NCBI GenBank assembly: GCA_028023455.1
Contig: JAQFVV010000013.1
Coordinates: 15,142,258 to 15,206,257, forward strand
Length of the DNA stretch: 64,000 nt
Direction of reading: 5' to 3'
Source: Epiperipatus broadwayi
Lineage: Eukaryota > Onychophora > Udeonychophora > Euonychophora > Peripatidae
Numbering within the stretch: the first letter of the stretch is position 1; every line of letters begins with the position of its first letter. Shown in pieces: positions 56,101-62,137 of this stretch. A model generated the notes under the pieces. The model was not told the origin of the DNA. It worked only from the letters and a program-made list of their open reading frames with translations, and did not search any database. A program made the position numbers and the translations under genes.

Positions 56101-57900
56101 AACTATATAAATTTGTTAAGACTTCTATCAAAAGACATCAATATTCATATATTCCAATTCAATTAAAAAGTATTACTATCATTAATTAATTAATGCAACA
56201 TATTCTTTATACAGTTCCCTTATATATTGAGATGTTGTTTCATTATGTTTCTCTTGTTATATTGATGATCTCTCCAAACTCATCTTCCATAAATTATCAA
56301 AACTTAGAAGTAAAAATCTATATTCCATTATTAAATAGCCTTTATAAATTTATAAATCACAGATATTATTAGGATTTTATCCTTAGTTAAAAGGCTTATG
56401 GAGAAGAAAATTGGATTTCTGCATGCAGTTTATACTTAAACTTTAATTATTTATAAAAAATAGTTTTTAAAATTATTTGGTATTTAAGGACTCTTTATGA
56501 AGTAATTACAATTGTAAAATTATTCTTGATTTTAAAAAAAATTAAAAAATTTAATAGTAAAAATAAAGGAAAGATGAAAAAATAGATATAATGAACTTGG
56601 GTAATGGTAGATGGTAAATTATAATTGCAATAAATGGTGCAGGAGTAGTGTTAGATTGTTAACATGGTCATATCTGTTTCTATGTTAGAAATATAGTAAT
56701 TAAATAGCACTAATCTCATTCTTTATTCTGAACTATCTCTAAGAAAGCATTGAGTCATCAACATTACTGTTTGGCTATTCTAGTTCTCTAAGAGTTTAAA
56801 TCTATACCAACTTGCCTCTCCAACTATATATGATCCCAATTATGCAAGGTAACTGCTGACATCTTTGCCATTTTGACAAAAGGTCAGTAGATTCTTAAAC
56901 AAATCATCACATCACTTTTGCAATTGCATTTAATTTGCATTTGATATTCATGATTTTTTTTTTCTCTTTTGAAAGTATTACTGAAGAATTGCATACTTAT
57001 TCTAGTATATAAACCATTACATAACAGTATGTTGCAGAGCTAAATCTTACTTTATAGATGAGATCATTTAAGGATTGTCTATTAGTTTTAACTAAAATAT
57101 ATTGTATAATGAGCTAATTGAGGGAAATTGTACACAGCAATCTTCTCTATAAAAATTGAAATATAGTATTTTTATAGTAATATTATTCATTTATTCAACT
57201 TTAATGTTATTATTAAATGTATAATTCATTAATATTTTTTCTTTCATTTCTTTATATAATTTATTATGCAGTTTTCTATTACCATATAAAAAATGGTTAG
57301 CAACTTTTACTGGTATGTTAGCTACAAATTATCCTGTAAATGTAAACATGTTCTCTAAAATTAGTTAGGAGTACATTTGTAGTTAATAGATAGAAGGTAT
57401 TTGAAATCCTGAAATAAGAATAAAAAGTCATGTGGCCATCTGAAAACTGGTTTTGTTCTTTTTAAAATATAATTTTTATTGATAAATATTAAATATACAA
57501 ATATTTATATGCATGAAGCGGCTTTACGAATAACACTTGGGTTGTTCACTTAAAGTTAATATTACTGAATTTTCAAGATCAATTATTCTTCCAAGGTTAT
57601 TAGGCACTATTATATAACTTTTTATATATGTATTTTATATTTTGAAAATAGGATATTATTTATTAAATATAATTTAGTAGTCCACTTAGACATATTGTAA
57701 TTTTACATGCTTGCATGTATTTTTGTTTATATATAAGTATATAGTATAAAAATTCATTTAATAATTTAATCGTAATTATAATTTGCAGATTATGGCAATA
57801 GTTTATCTTTTAACGTTTATTTTTGGATATAAAGTATGGAAAATCAATCTTCCTTATTTAGCTTGCTCTATGGCGGAAGTTTTTGAAGTTTGCTTATATC
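5135..57900 (+). CDS. EPT1: Ethanolaminephosphotransferase 1, 5' part (exons 1-5, gene continues past window)
   Basis: The family transfers phosphoethanolamine from CDP-ethanolamine to diacylglycerol or alkyl-acylglycerol, the last step of the Kennedy pathway, in ER/Golgi membranes. Joined exons are 5135-5188, 20484-20552, 38161-38353, 48111-48373 and 57789-57900, giving 230 codons plus one base. The N-terminus ([17 protein letters not shown], then [12 protein letters not shown] and HPFW) and [12 protein letters not shown] match EPT1/SELENOI better than CEPT1/CHPT1. The CDP-alcohol phosphotransferase signature DGxxARx8Gx3Dx3D is complete: D109, G110, A113, R114, G123, D127, D131. Hydrophobic segments lie near residues 46-70, 88-105, 133-145, 157-172 and 194-208. 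Vertebrate SELENOI is close to 400 residues, so roughly 165 are missing, including the end that carries selenocysteine in vertebrates; whether this gene has it cannot be seen here. Exon 1 has a weak donor (CAG/GTTCGT); the other sites are strong. Identification is firm; exact splicing is inferred. Confidence 0.93.
6240..6305 (-). repeat. Degraded hammerhead-family I fragment
   Basis: Minus-strand sequence reads TTGATGAAAGACATAAACTA, then GAAACTAGTTTGGGG. This aligns with the core of family I (CTGATGA, stem II, GAAACTAGTCTGGGG) at 54.96 kb. The first C of the box is lost and the GUC triplet is GUU. It is a fossil copy. Confidence 0.65.
8790..11135 (+). mobile_element. Decayed non-LTR retrotransposon (RTE-like endonuclease/RT LINE)
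   Basis: Interrupted translation shows domains in LINE order: an AP-endonuclease end near 8808-8930 ([18 protein letters not shown]), a linker, RT motifs [13 protein letters not shown] near 10100-10140 and [14 protein letters not shown] near 10378-10420, and a C-terminal [13 protein letters not shown] then [12 protein letters not shown] near 10901-11050. Several stops and frameshifts break it. The 3' end runs into a short GATGAT microsatellite, as RTE elements often do. A minus-strand relative lies at 62.1-63.8 kb. It is an insertion in intron 1, not a host gene. Confidence 0.88.
11790..12015. repeat. Hammerhead-family I short foldback copy
   Basis: The start AAACATCACATGATTACCAT and the following bases match the non-ribozyme part of the family I unit at 54.15-54.24 kb. 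Arms of about 26 bp (11849-11875 and 11968-11995) are inverted repeats ending in CACTCAGTGC. GAAACTAGTCTGGGGATATTGG at 11881 is the 3' half of the hammerhead, but the CTGATGA box is missing, replaced by ACTCAGTGCAAGCC. Confidence 0.7.
14358..14525 (-). pseudogene. Possible GIY-YIG C-terminal relic of a Penelope-like element
   Basis: Minus-strand translation gives an open stretch of about 55 residues containing [20 protein letters not shown], then [11 protein letters not shown]. This resembles the end of GIY-YIG endonuclease regions in Penelope-like retroelements, where a KI-x-x-x-E segment, R-K-x-K-E and a final N-R follow the active site. No RT is attached, the upstream frame shifts, and the match is by memory of the pattern. 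It could instead come from another retroelement carrying a similar domain. Confidence 0.4.
14870..15360 (+). mobile_element. Reverse-transcriptase relic of a LINE
   Basis: Frames on the plus strand read [20 protein letters not shown], then [20 protein letters not shown], and SLWLCLKL. This is the RT pattern of a core NRL-P-I block followed by an FIDL-x-KAFD block with D changed to V. A 35-bp direct duplication (14952-14986 and 15011-15045) disrupts it. Multiple stops make it a pseudogene. The family differs from the 8.8-kb LINE. Confidence 0.55.
17529..18657. mobile_element. Hammerhead-family I palindromic array, degenerate
   Basis: Two units about 440 bp apart (near 17560 and 18000) are followed by an inverted unit (about 18310-18640). 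Each carries the family I hammerhead region: minus strand near 17640-17700 and 18070-18140, plus strand near 18485-18530. Cores are mutated: the first keeps CTGATGA and GAAAC, the second has AAAAC, and the third has TGTGATGA. Imperfect 11-bp flanks, AACATTTTGAC at 17518 and AATATTTTGAC at about 18658, may be the target duplication. It is older than the 53.7-kb copy. Confidence 0.75.
20067..20176. repeat. Two-copy tandem repeat, 55-bp unit
   Basis: TTGTCTTCAATAGAAATCAA and the next 35 bases recur once, with a few changes, at 20122. It is a simple local duplication in intron 1. Confidence 0.7.
20484..20552 (+). CDS. EPT1: EPT1 coding exon 2
   Basis: Twenty-three codons ([18 protein letters not shown] then DHVVK), residues 19-41, phase 0 at both ends. 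A long T tract and TTTCCAG precede it and GTAATT follows. The conserved HPFW motif of the EPT family lies here. A degraded hammerhead-family repeat starts only about 20 bp after the donor. Confidence 0.93.
20574..20737. repeat. Hammerhead-family I fragment next to exon 2
   Basis: AAAACATCACTTGATCACCA and the following bases match the start of the family I unit. Inverted arms, TAACTCTCCCCATAGAGTAG and the reverse of CTACTATATGGAGAGAGTT, fold back on each other. The ribozyme core is absent. It lies about 20 bp from the exon 2 donor site. Confidence 0.65.
22290..22445. repeat. Inverted retroelement tails with a 19-bp perfect hairpin
   Basis: 22353-22371 (AGAGCTTTTTCTAAATTTG) is perfectly inverted at 22377-22395 with a 5-base loop. 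The left flank on the minus strand reads GAATGAAGACTG, later AAACTGTTAG, matching the tail repeat at 3440-3540. This suggests two tail copies joined head to head. Confidence 0.6.
24558..24901. mobile_element. Hammerhead-family II foldback (single unit plus inverted unit)
   Basis: The 344-bp palindrome opens with TAGTGTAATTTTCACTACA and closes with its inverse. The left arm carries, on the minus strand, a CTGATGA box (rc 24710-24716), stem II GTGCT/AGCAC with loop GGTTC, and GAAA (rc 24691-24694). The right arm carries CTGATGA at 24751-24757 but has AAAA instead of GAAA and a broken stem II. The two arms meet just upstream of the plus-strand core, over a short loop (about 24728-24740). Confidence 0.8.
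24673..24727 (-). ncRNA. Hammerhead ribozyme-like motif, family II (24.7 kb, minus)
   Basis: The minus strand reads GATCTGGGCCAA, CTGATGA, GTGCT-GGTTC-AGCAC, GAAA, GGTGAAT, C, TGGGGATC. Stem II is perfect (5 bp). Stem III has its first pair (A-U) but a mismatched second pair. Stem I pairs through GATC/GATC with one mismatch near the core. The core residues are all present; activity is uncertain. Confidence 0.55.
25077..25198. repeat. 122-bp element with 14-bp terminal inverted repeats
   Basis: ATTCTAAGTTAGCG at the left is matched by the inverse of CGCAAACTTAGAAT at the right with one mismatch. The interior is less AT-rich than its surroundings. No target duplication is clear. It may be a MITE or chance. 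Confidence 0.35.
25497..25615. repeat. Short tandem repeat, about 57-bp unit
   Basis: GAACTGTAAYATAAAATTTTAG occurs twice and GAACTGTAAC a third time with AT-rich spacers. It is a simple degenerate tandem repeat. Confidence 0.6.
29345..29730 (+). mobile_element. LINE RT fragment (same family as 8.8 kb)
   Basis: Translation contains [13 protein letters not shown] near 29515-29555, the same block as [13 protein letters not shown] in the 8.8-kb LINE, followed by similar but stop-filled sequence. It is truncated on both sides. Confidence 0.75.
30815..30895 (-). repeat. Retroelement tail repeat, minus copy
   Basis: The minus strand reads GAGGAAGACTGCAGGACAGT, then AGAAATGTC, preceded by a TATCATT-type segment. 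It matches the plus-strand tail at 32.68 kb, so the two lie in inverted orientation around the 31.2-32.6-kb palindrome. Confidence 0.6.
31211..31226. repeat. Left target-site duplication of the 31.2-kb element
   Basis: TTTAATCATATATATA is repeated exactly at 32614-32629, immediately outside the palindromic element. Its low complexity makes chance possible, but a 16-base exact match at both borders supports a target duplication. Confidence 0.6.
31370..31428 (-). ncRNA. Hammerhead ribozyme-like motif, family II copy A
   Basis: The minus strand has ATAATC-TGG-ACCAA before CTGATGA, stem II TGCT/AGTA with one wobble, GAAA, stem III AT(ACTG)AT, A17, then TTGGT and GATTAT closing both halves of stem I. 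All core positions fit. It is antisense to EPT1. Confidence 0.65.
31850..31908 (-). ncRNA. Hammerhead-like motif, family II copy B (mutated)
   Basis: Same layout as copy A, but the GAAA box reads AAAA on the minus strand, which should abolish cleavage. Both stem I halves and stem II (TGCT/AGCA) are kept. Confidence 0.6.
31985..32041 (+). ncRNA. Hammerhead ribozyme-like motif, family II copy C
   Basis: In sense with EPT1: AATC, TGG, ACCAA, CTGATGA (31997-32003), stem II TGCT/AGCA around loop GGTTT, GAAA (32019-32022), stem III AT(ACGT)AT, A32030 as the cleavage residue, then TTGGT and GATT closing stem I. The outer stem I is shortened because the inverted copy starts here. Confidence 0.7.
32461..32519 (+). 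ncRNA. Hammerhead ribozyme-like motif, family II copy D
   Basis: In sense with EPT1: ATAATC, TGG, ACCAA, CTGATGA (32475-32481), stem II TTCT/AGCA with one mismatch, GAAA (32497-32500), stem III AT(ACGT)AT, predicted cleavage after A32508, then TTGGT and GATTAT. Stem I pairs as 5 bp plus 6 bp around a TGG bulge. The distance from the copy C cleavage site is 478 nt. Confidence 0.7.
32614..32629. repeat. Right target-site duplication of the 31.2-kb element
   Basis: This is an exact copy of 31211-31226 (TTTAATCATATATATA) directly after the right arm. Confidence 0.6.
32655..32750 (+). repeat. Retroelement 3' tail with hammerhead-like stem
   Basis: TTCTGAGGAAGACTGC, AAAA, CAGTCGAAACATC forms CTGAGGA, a 5-bp stem GACTG/CAGTC and GAAAC, followed by an A run near 32745. 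Position 7 of the hammerhead box tolerates change, but no convincing stem III or cleavage triplet follows. Confidence 0.55.
33280..34350. other. Less AT-rich islands of unknown origin
   Basis: 33280-33530 and 34060-34350 have clearly higher GC and complexity than neighbouring DNA. The minus strand of the second island contains TATATAAGATGGAGCC, resembling a TATA element. No open frame or TIR was recognised. They could be LTR or other transposon pieces. Confidence 0.35.
35139..35305. repeat. Near-perfect 167-bp palindrome (foldback MITE)
   Basis: Arms of about 70 bp start AATATTTACTGAGGCTATAA and contain GGGACCTCTACAGGTGTTT. They are inverted with very few mismatches around a short loop near 35210-35235. 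The family member at 3094-3140 shares the end and left flank. The near identity of the arms suggests recent insertion or gene conversion. Confidence 0.85.
35393..35509 (-). other. Short open segment with exon-like look, unrecognised
   Basis: The minus strand reads [20 protein letters not shown], then [18 protein letters not shown] and TAA, preceded by CCTAACAG, an acceptor-like end. Its GC and codon variety stand out from the surroundings. No family was recognised. It could be a terminal exon of a nested gene, a transposon piece or chance. Confidence 0.25.
38161..38353 (+). CDS. EPT1: EPT1 coding exon 3
   Basis: The exon has 193 bases, phase 0 in and phase 1 out, covering residues 42-105 plus the first base of codon 106. 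It encodes [16 protein letters not shown] with the first transmembrane helix, a short luminal or cytosolic loop, and a second hydrophobic segment ending IAHTL. The acceptor is CTTCTTTCAG and the donor follows CACTAG as GTTAGA. The split codon G/AT restores the family's conserved Asp. Confidence 0.94.
40080..41165 (+). mobile_element. LINE 3' half: RT end plus cysteine-rich tail
   Basis: Translation gives [15 protein letters not shown] (40130-40180), the RT region after the active site, then a long nearly intact frame broken by one frameshift near 40610-40656. The end has [20 protein letters not shown] and [16 protein letters not shown] (about 40922-40970), a C-x2-C-x-H-type knuckle common after RT domains in non-LTR elements; the last Cys is Asn. 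It is 5' truncated. It differs from the RTE-like family, and the 59-61-kb minus copy looks related. Confidence 0.75.
45370..46640 (+). mobile_element. Decayed RTE-like LINE copy
   Basis: Stop-filled translation keeps segments of the 8.8-kb family: [29 protein letters not shown] (about 45540-45595), and [20 protein letters not shown] near 46330-46390, where the RT FADD box is FASD. A LNYIP motif near 46580 marks the C-terminus. Confidence 0.7.
47531..47690 (+). repeat. tRNA-derived SINE
   Basis: TAGCCTAGTTGATTAAAACA at 47533 fits a pol III A box and AGTTCAATTCC near 47582 a B box, followed by CATGCTAG. The B-box side matches minus-strand sequence at 53.64-53.73 kb, so it belongs to a dispersed family. 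Confidence 0.7.
48111..48373 (+). CDS. EPT1: EPT1 coding exon 4 (catalytic motif)
   Basis: The exon has 263 bases, residues 106-193, and carries the whole catalytic signature: DGKQARR, then [12 protein letters not shown]. In this family the aspartates bind divalent metal and the CDP-alcohol. The exon continues through CLYSVFGR, a hydrophobic helix, and [18 protein letters not shown], a strongly conserved EPT segment. The acceptor is TTTGTAG and the donor is TTG/GTAAGT, ending in phase 0. A TIR element begins about 80 bp past the donor. Confidence 0.95.
48453..49818. mobile_element. Non-autonomous DNA transposon with about 55-bp TIRs
   Basis: GGTACTAGTCTTATAGCTAA and the following 35 bases (to CGCTAAAAC near 48512) are inverted at the right end (about 49763-49818), including TCTTATAG, AAAGACG and ATGGCGCCGTTT. 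Flanks are A runs on both sides, so a target duplication cannot be sized. No transposase is encoded. Two direct repeats of about 150 bp (49082-49235 and 49578-49725) and a telomere-like stretch lie inside. The superfamily is not clear. Confidence 0.85.
49251..49297 (+). repeat. Telomere-like CCTAA/CTAAAC stretch inside the TIR element
   Basis: CTAACCCTAAAACTAACGCT and CTAAACCTAACC units are irregular. It sits within a transposon, so it is part of the element rather than an interstitial telomere. Confidence 0.6.
50388..50392. repeat. Left 5-bp target duplication (CTTAT)
   Basis: CTTAT directly before the 5' LTR is repeated at 52156-52160 after the 3' LTR, as expected from LTR-element integrase. 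Confidence 0.9.
50393..51140 (+). repeat. 5' LTR with internal minisatellite
   Basis: The LTR has 748 bp. About nine copies of a roughly 28-bp unit (GGAGAGCTTCGTTGCAGACC then AATTCGTT) occupy 50803-51049. The unit length is not a multiple of three and it lacks stops, so all three forward frames appear open; these are artefacts. Confidence 0.92.
51223..51369 (+). CDS. Small internal open frame of the TRIM-like element
   Basis: ATG at 51223 opens 48 codons ([20 protein letters not shown]...) ending TAG, between primer site and purine tract. It may be the remnant of a gag start left after internal deletion. No known domain was recognised, and translation is doubtful. Confidence 0.35.
   Translation: MSIPISNVNNGSEKFGNKTLAQSPLKVTCEKVSAAELNRTFLSEITVK
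51408..52155 (+). repeat. 3' LTR with internal minisatellite
   Basis: Identical in length to the 5' LTR (748 bp) and co-linear with it. Minisatellite units occupy 51818-52064. Equal length despite a tandem array indicates little unit gain or loss since insertion. Confidence 0.92.
52271..52566. repeat. Foldback repeat, about 296 bp
   Basis: Outer arms TCATACACTGTTCA (52305) and TGAACAGTGTATGA (52518), plus inner arms AAGAGTTTGAAAAACACAAG and its inverse ending at about 52483, form a long imperfect hairpin. Similarity continues outward to AATAATAAATAA. No hammerhead core was found. Confidence 0.75.
53640..53728 (-). repeat. SINE, 3' part split by the hammerhead array
   Basis: Minus-strand TTATCAATTTGATTTCTATG, CTAGCA and ACTGTTATTGATCAGGCC align with the B-box side of the 47.5-kb SINE. 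The matching A-box side is at 55167-55205, beyond the inserted array. Confidence 0.65.
53729..53739. repeat. Left 11-bp target duplication (AAGATGATGCT)
   Basis: Exact repeat of 55156-55166. It lies inside a SINE whose two parts rejoin sensibly when one copy and the element are removed. Confidence 0.85.
53857..53915 (-). ncRNA. Hammerhead ribozyme, family I unit 1
   Basis: Identical in layout to unit 4 on the opposite strand; the CTGATGA box is the rc of 53894-53900 and predicted cleavage is between 53871 and 53870. All core bases and stems I-III are intact. It is antisense to EPT1. Confidence 0.75.
54321..54379 (-). ncRNA. Hammerhead ribozyme, family I unit 2
   Basis: Exact counterpart of unit 1, 464 bp downstream; the box is the rc of 54358-54364. 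Together units 1 and 2 would release a 464-nt RNA from a minus-strand transcript. Confidence 0.75.
54485..54538 (+). ncRNA. Hammerhead, family I unit 3, stem I replaced
   Basis: CTGATGA at 54496, stem II GGC/GCC, GAAAC-TA-GTC and TGGGGA are intact, but the 5' side of stem I is foreign (ATATTTTCA) because the inverted copy begins here. TTTTCA can still pair with TGGGGA using wobbles. Cleavage would fall after C54525. Confidence 0.6.
54946..55004 (+). ncRNA. Hammerhead ribozyme, family I unit 4 (best copy)
   Basis: ATCCAA (54946-54951), GGC, TCCTCA (54955-54960), CTGATGA (54961-54967), A, GGC-CACAA-GCC stem II, A, GAAA (54981-54984), C-TA-G stem III, then U-C54990 as cleavage site, TGGGGA, TA, TTGGAT. 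Stem I has an inner 6-bp helix with one G-U pair and an outer 6-bp helix around an internal loop; CTC (54941-54943) and GAG (55005-55007) may extend it. This is a complete type I hammerhead with the very short stem III known from Penelope-like elements. It is in sense with EPT1 intron 4. Confidence 0.8.
55156..55166. repeat. Right 11-bp target duplication (AAGATGATGCT)
   Basis: Exact copy of 53729-53739. Confidence 0.85.
55167..55205 (-). repeat. SINE, 5' part with A box
   Basis: Minus-strand CAGCTTAGTTGGTTAGAGCA is a near-consensus pol III A box of a tRNA-derived SINE. Its continuation lies left of the hammerhead array at 53640-53728. Confidence 0.7.
57789..57900 (+). CDS. EPT1: EPT1 coding exon 5
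   Basis: The exon has 112 bases (37 codons plus one base), residues 194-230, encoding a hydrophobic helix ([14 protein letters not shown]) and a less conserved loop. The acceptor is TTTGCAG and the donor is GTAAGT. It continues exon 4 in phase 0 and resembles the family where SELENOI has its VYIVTAVVG-type helix. No further exon is recognisable up to 64000. Confidence 0.85.
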
Positions 57901-58999
57901 GTAAGTTTAATTTTTTTTTTCTAATAAGTTTATAAATGTCTATTGTACCATATATATATATATGACTTTGCTATCTTCTGACGTACATTGATATTTTTGT
58001 TTCAGCGCTTGATTGTAATTAAATTTATATAATGTCATTCAAATAGATCTATATTATCATTGGATTATGTTTTTTTTCCTCCTGAAGATTGAGTATTTAG
58101 ACAATAAATTATTATAACTAAATAACATTTCTTGATCACCATCAGCCATAATTTGTTACTTTATTCTATTTATTTAACAATTTAATCTAACACTTTATTT
58201 TAGGGCTAAATCATTAACTTTAATACTAGGATTTTTAAGATGCATTATATTTTATATATATAAATAAATACAGTTTGAGTATACTTACTTTTTAATTTTT
58301 AATCATAGAATCACAACTAAATACCTATGATTCTTAAAAACTTTTTTTAAGGGGGGGGGGGGCTTTTATTTCTACATAAACCTTTTTTCAATAAAATATT
58401 TCAGCACAATTCAAAATATACATATAAAATAATATCTATGTGTGGACAAAGCTGAAAAATAATATAATTAGCTAAAAATATTTAGCTAATTAAAGCAATT
58501 GTGACAAATATTTTTTTCAAAAACAATATTTCTTTAAGTACAGAAACTTTTTATATTTTTACATTTTCTTGATTGACATTAATATCTTCAATTTTAAAAA
58601 AAAAAAATTTTCCATCAAACATTCTAACAAAATATTTAAATATACATTTGCAAACCAATTAGCATATATATAATCTTATGATGTTTTGCAAACATAATTC
58701 ATTTCAAAAATTTATTCTGAAGTCAAAATGATCAAATATTTTTTATATTATTTTTAATGGGAAACCATCTTTATTGGTCCTGACAACCCGTTGAACTTAG
58801 ATTAAAAAAATTTTAAATAAAAAATTACTTATTAAATGTAATACTATCTTACTTTAGCATTTAGCTATTAAATAAAGTCGTAAAATAATATCTAAATTTG
58901 GTATGGTATAAATGTAGAATGACTTTTTCACTGAAGTCTGAAATTTCTGTGCAAAACCTATATGTCCAGAAATCTTCTAAGTCAAGTTCAGTATCCTTC

Positions 59000-60950
59000 T
59001 CTCCAAAATCTCATCTTCTAATTATTTTTCTGACTCTGGTTTATTTCTTTTTTTTTCTTCTATTTTAATAAAAGTTGTTTTGATAATTCTACTATTATAT
59101 TCTCATATTCTTCACTTTCCTTCTAAAGATCTAAAGTAAAAATCATAAAATCTTCCATCTCTTTCACTCTTTCTTTTTAAATTTCTTTCATTCTTCATAC
59201 AATTTATTCTGATCATTTTTCAACATTGTGTTTTAAAAATAAATATTCAATACTCTTCCAACTCTACATAAACTACAGCTACAATCCAAATCCCTATTTC
59301 ATTTTTACCTGATATTTAAAATTTCTACTTTTACACCAAGTAATAATAAGCCCCCTTTAGTTGTATCATATATTTTTTCATATTTTATATAAACTCCAAA
59401 CTATTTTTTTTATTAATTTCCTCTTTTTCTACTTTTCATAATTATATACCTGTGTTAACATTTTCTATACATTTTCTTATATAAATACATGGAAATAAAC
59501 TGTCTGTCTATTAACTGTACATATTGTAAAAATTTTCTTTCTTAATGTGTTGTTTGTCCTTTCCATATAATCCAATAAAACATTATTTTTATTCATCTAT
59601 TCAAACTTTTCAAATATTTTTAATTTTTTAAAATTTCCCTCATTAAAATCAAAGTCTATTCCATTTCATTTTGAATAATGTCATTTGTTGTTTATAACTC
59701 GCCATCCAATGCATATTTTGTCTCCTTCTGTTTGTACTTTGTCTAAAAATGTCTGTTCTTAGTCAGTATAAATTTATTGTCATTCCTTTCTAAATTAGGA
59801 AATCCTATTTTATTTTTTGCTTTATTTTTCAACTCTAATTCACAGCTATCTGTAAAATTCCTTTTTCCATTTAACAGAGTATCTAAATATCTATACTTCT
59901 ACACTTCTTAAAAAGAAATGTTTTTCATTTTTTATTCTTCAGTTTTACTCTTTCCATTAAATACTAATATCTTAAATATTTCTTTACTAAATTTAATTTT
60001 CATTCTTTTCATATTTTCTACACTGTTTTCAAAACATGCCATATCATTGGTAAAAATAAGAGACACCACATTATGTATTCTCTTGGCTTCAACTATAGGA
60101 GTTCACATTCACATCCCTCATCTTTCTAGCTCCAACTTCCAATTCTCAGAAACAAAATAAATAATAGAAATGTTAATGGACATCCTTGTTCAATCCAATT
60201 TCACATTTAACTTCCACTGATTCTACATTCCTCTGTTGGGAATAAAAGTTATCATTTTAAAGACTCGTAATCATTGTTAACAACTCTTAAGTCTATTTGC
60301 ATATTTTTAAGACTTTTCCGCAATATATTTCTATCCATTTTATCATAAGTTCTTTCTTATCTAAAAGTGAAATAAATAATTTATTTTAATCAACCAAGAT
60401 ACAATAAATAAATATACCCTCCCTGACTGAAATTCATTCTGAATCTTCTAAACTTTCATTTCTTCCATCCAAATCCTAACCTTCTCCATTCATATTAAAA
60501 TAAATAATTTATAAATTATGGAAGTTTATTGTTACTGGTCTATACCTCTTTAAGAAAGTAAAATGTTTTTTTTATTCCTTTATGTAATAATAAATTTTTT
60601 ACACTCTTTCATTCATTTGAAATCTTATCATACATAATTTTATTAAACATTCTCTTAAATTAGCCTTGCTATTTTTTCTATCCCCACTTTCATTTCACAT
60701 GTCATACTTGTCTGATCCTCTTGTTTTTATTTAATCTAGTTATTGTTCTATTCAATTTTGTATCTATCACTTTTTCCCTCTTCTCATAAATTAATTTCTC
60801 TAAAAAATCATATTTACTTATCATTTCTTTTTCATTTAAAGTTTTTATTACAAATTCATCATCTAACTTCATATGTCTAAATAAAAATATTTTAAGTAAT
60901 TGATTTTTAATAGCATCTTTTTTTAATTATTATTATTGATATTCCAAGAG
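59000..60950 (-). mobile_element. Decayed LINE (RT to cysteine-rich tail)
   Basis: Minus-strand frames give IQNEFQSGR near 60430, YDKMDRNILRKSLKNMQIDL near 60300-60350, SLIFTNDMACFENSVENMKR near 60005-60065 (FADD decayed to FTND), and later TLLNGKRNFTDSCELELKNK near 59830-59885. They follow RT order. The ending near 59230-59300 resembles a C-x-x-C knuckle region. It has many stops and is probably the same broad family as 40.1-41.2 kb. Confidence 0.6.
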
Positions 60951-62137
60951 CAGATATCTTCACCAATGTTTACTGTAAGTTTGAGTAATCAATCAACCAT
61001 TGATGATATAATGCTATAATATTTCTATTTCAAGATTGATTCTTTCTTTTGTCAATTTCTATATATTTTAAAGACTTCTGTTTTATACTAACTGTAGAGC
61101 CTTTCGTCCTTTCTTATTTCTTTTTTTTTTATATATCTCAAAAATATTTCACAACTATATTATACCACATTAATTTCTCACCATTTTTATTTTACTTCTA
61201 TTCTAGTTATTTTTTTCCTTAGGTAGTTATCCTATCTAATCTTCACTTTTTTCCAATTGCTTATTAATAATTTCTTTATATTTTCTATATATTTCTTTTT
61301 TTTTTTTACACTTTATAAAAAAAATTTCATCACATTAATGATTATGCCTATCAGAAAAAACCAATTACATAATAAATTGTTTTGGGAAAATGCTATTTAT
61401 ATGATTGCTAGCAGTTTGTTAAATAATCAATGGGAACCAAAGAATAGAAAGGCTTATAGTTAGCATAAAACTGAGGTCTCTAAAAAAATATAGAAACTGA
61501 CAAAGGCAAAACCAGTCCGGAAACAGAGATATTATGGCACTATATCATCTGTTACCATTAATTATTCAAGTTTACTCTAGATGTCAGTGAAGAGATTGGC
61601 TCGTGGAATAATAATAATAATAATTCGAAAAAAATGCTAGCAAAAAATCAATTACTTAATATATTTTTATTTATAGATGCCAGTTGGATAGGAGTCAGTA
61701 TTCAAATTAAGAAGACTAATTAGCTAAGAGTAATGCAAATGTATGTAAAACATATTACACATCTATCTTTACAGAGAATTTTGTGTCACTGGCATAGATT
61801 ATTCATTTTATGTATTATTTTATGTTCATAAAAATAAAAATTATAAATATTATTGTTTTCTTTACTTTGTTATAAACTTGTTTTTAAATCTTAATATATC
61901 TATTAACAAATTATGCAATGCTAATATGTATTTATGTAATAAATATAGCACATATCCGTATACACATTTCTACTAATAGTTAAAATTATATTTGATATAT
62001 ATAATCGAACCATAAAGTTTTTTTTATTTTATGTTGTAATTAGTTTAGCATGCTTTTTGGTACTTCCATTATTTATTACATACAGTTTATATATATATAT
62101 ATATGGTTAAAAAAATCTGTTAAATAATAGTATTTGC

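Larger units (their letters stand above)
48374..57788 (+). other. EPT1 intron 4
   Basis: This 9.4-kb intron runs from GTAAGT to TTTGCAG. It holds, in order, a TIR element (48.45-49.82 kb), a miniature LTR retrotransposon (50.39-52.16 kb), a foldback repeat (52.27-52.57 kb) and a hammerhead array inside a SINE (53.6-55.2 kb). 49.8-50.4, 52.6-53.6 and 55.2-57.8 kb show no gene. A 14-base C run is near 52825 and a short GT repeat near 53400. Confidence 0.8.
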
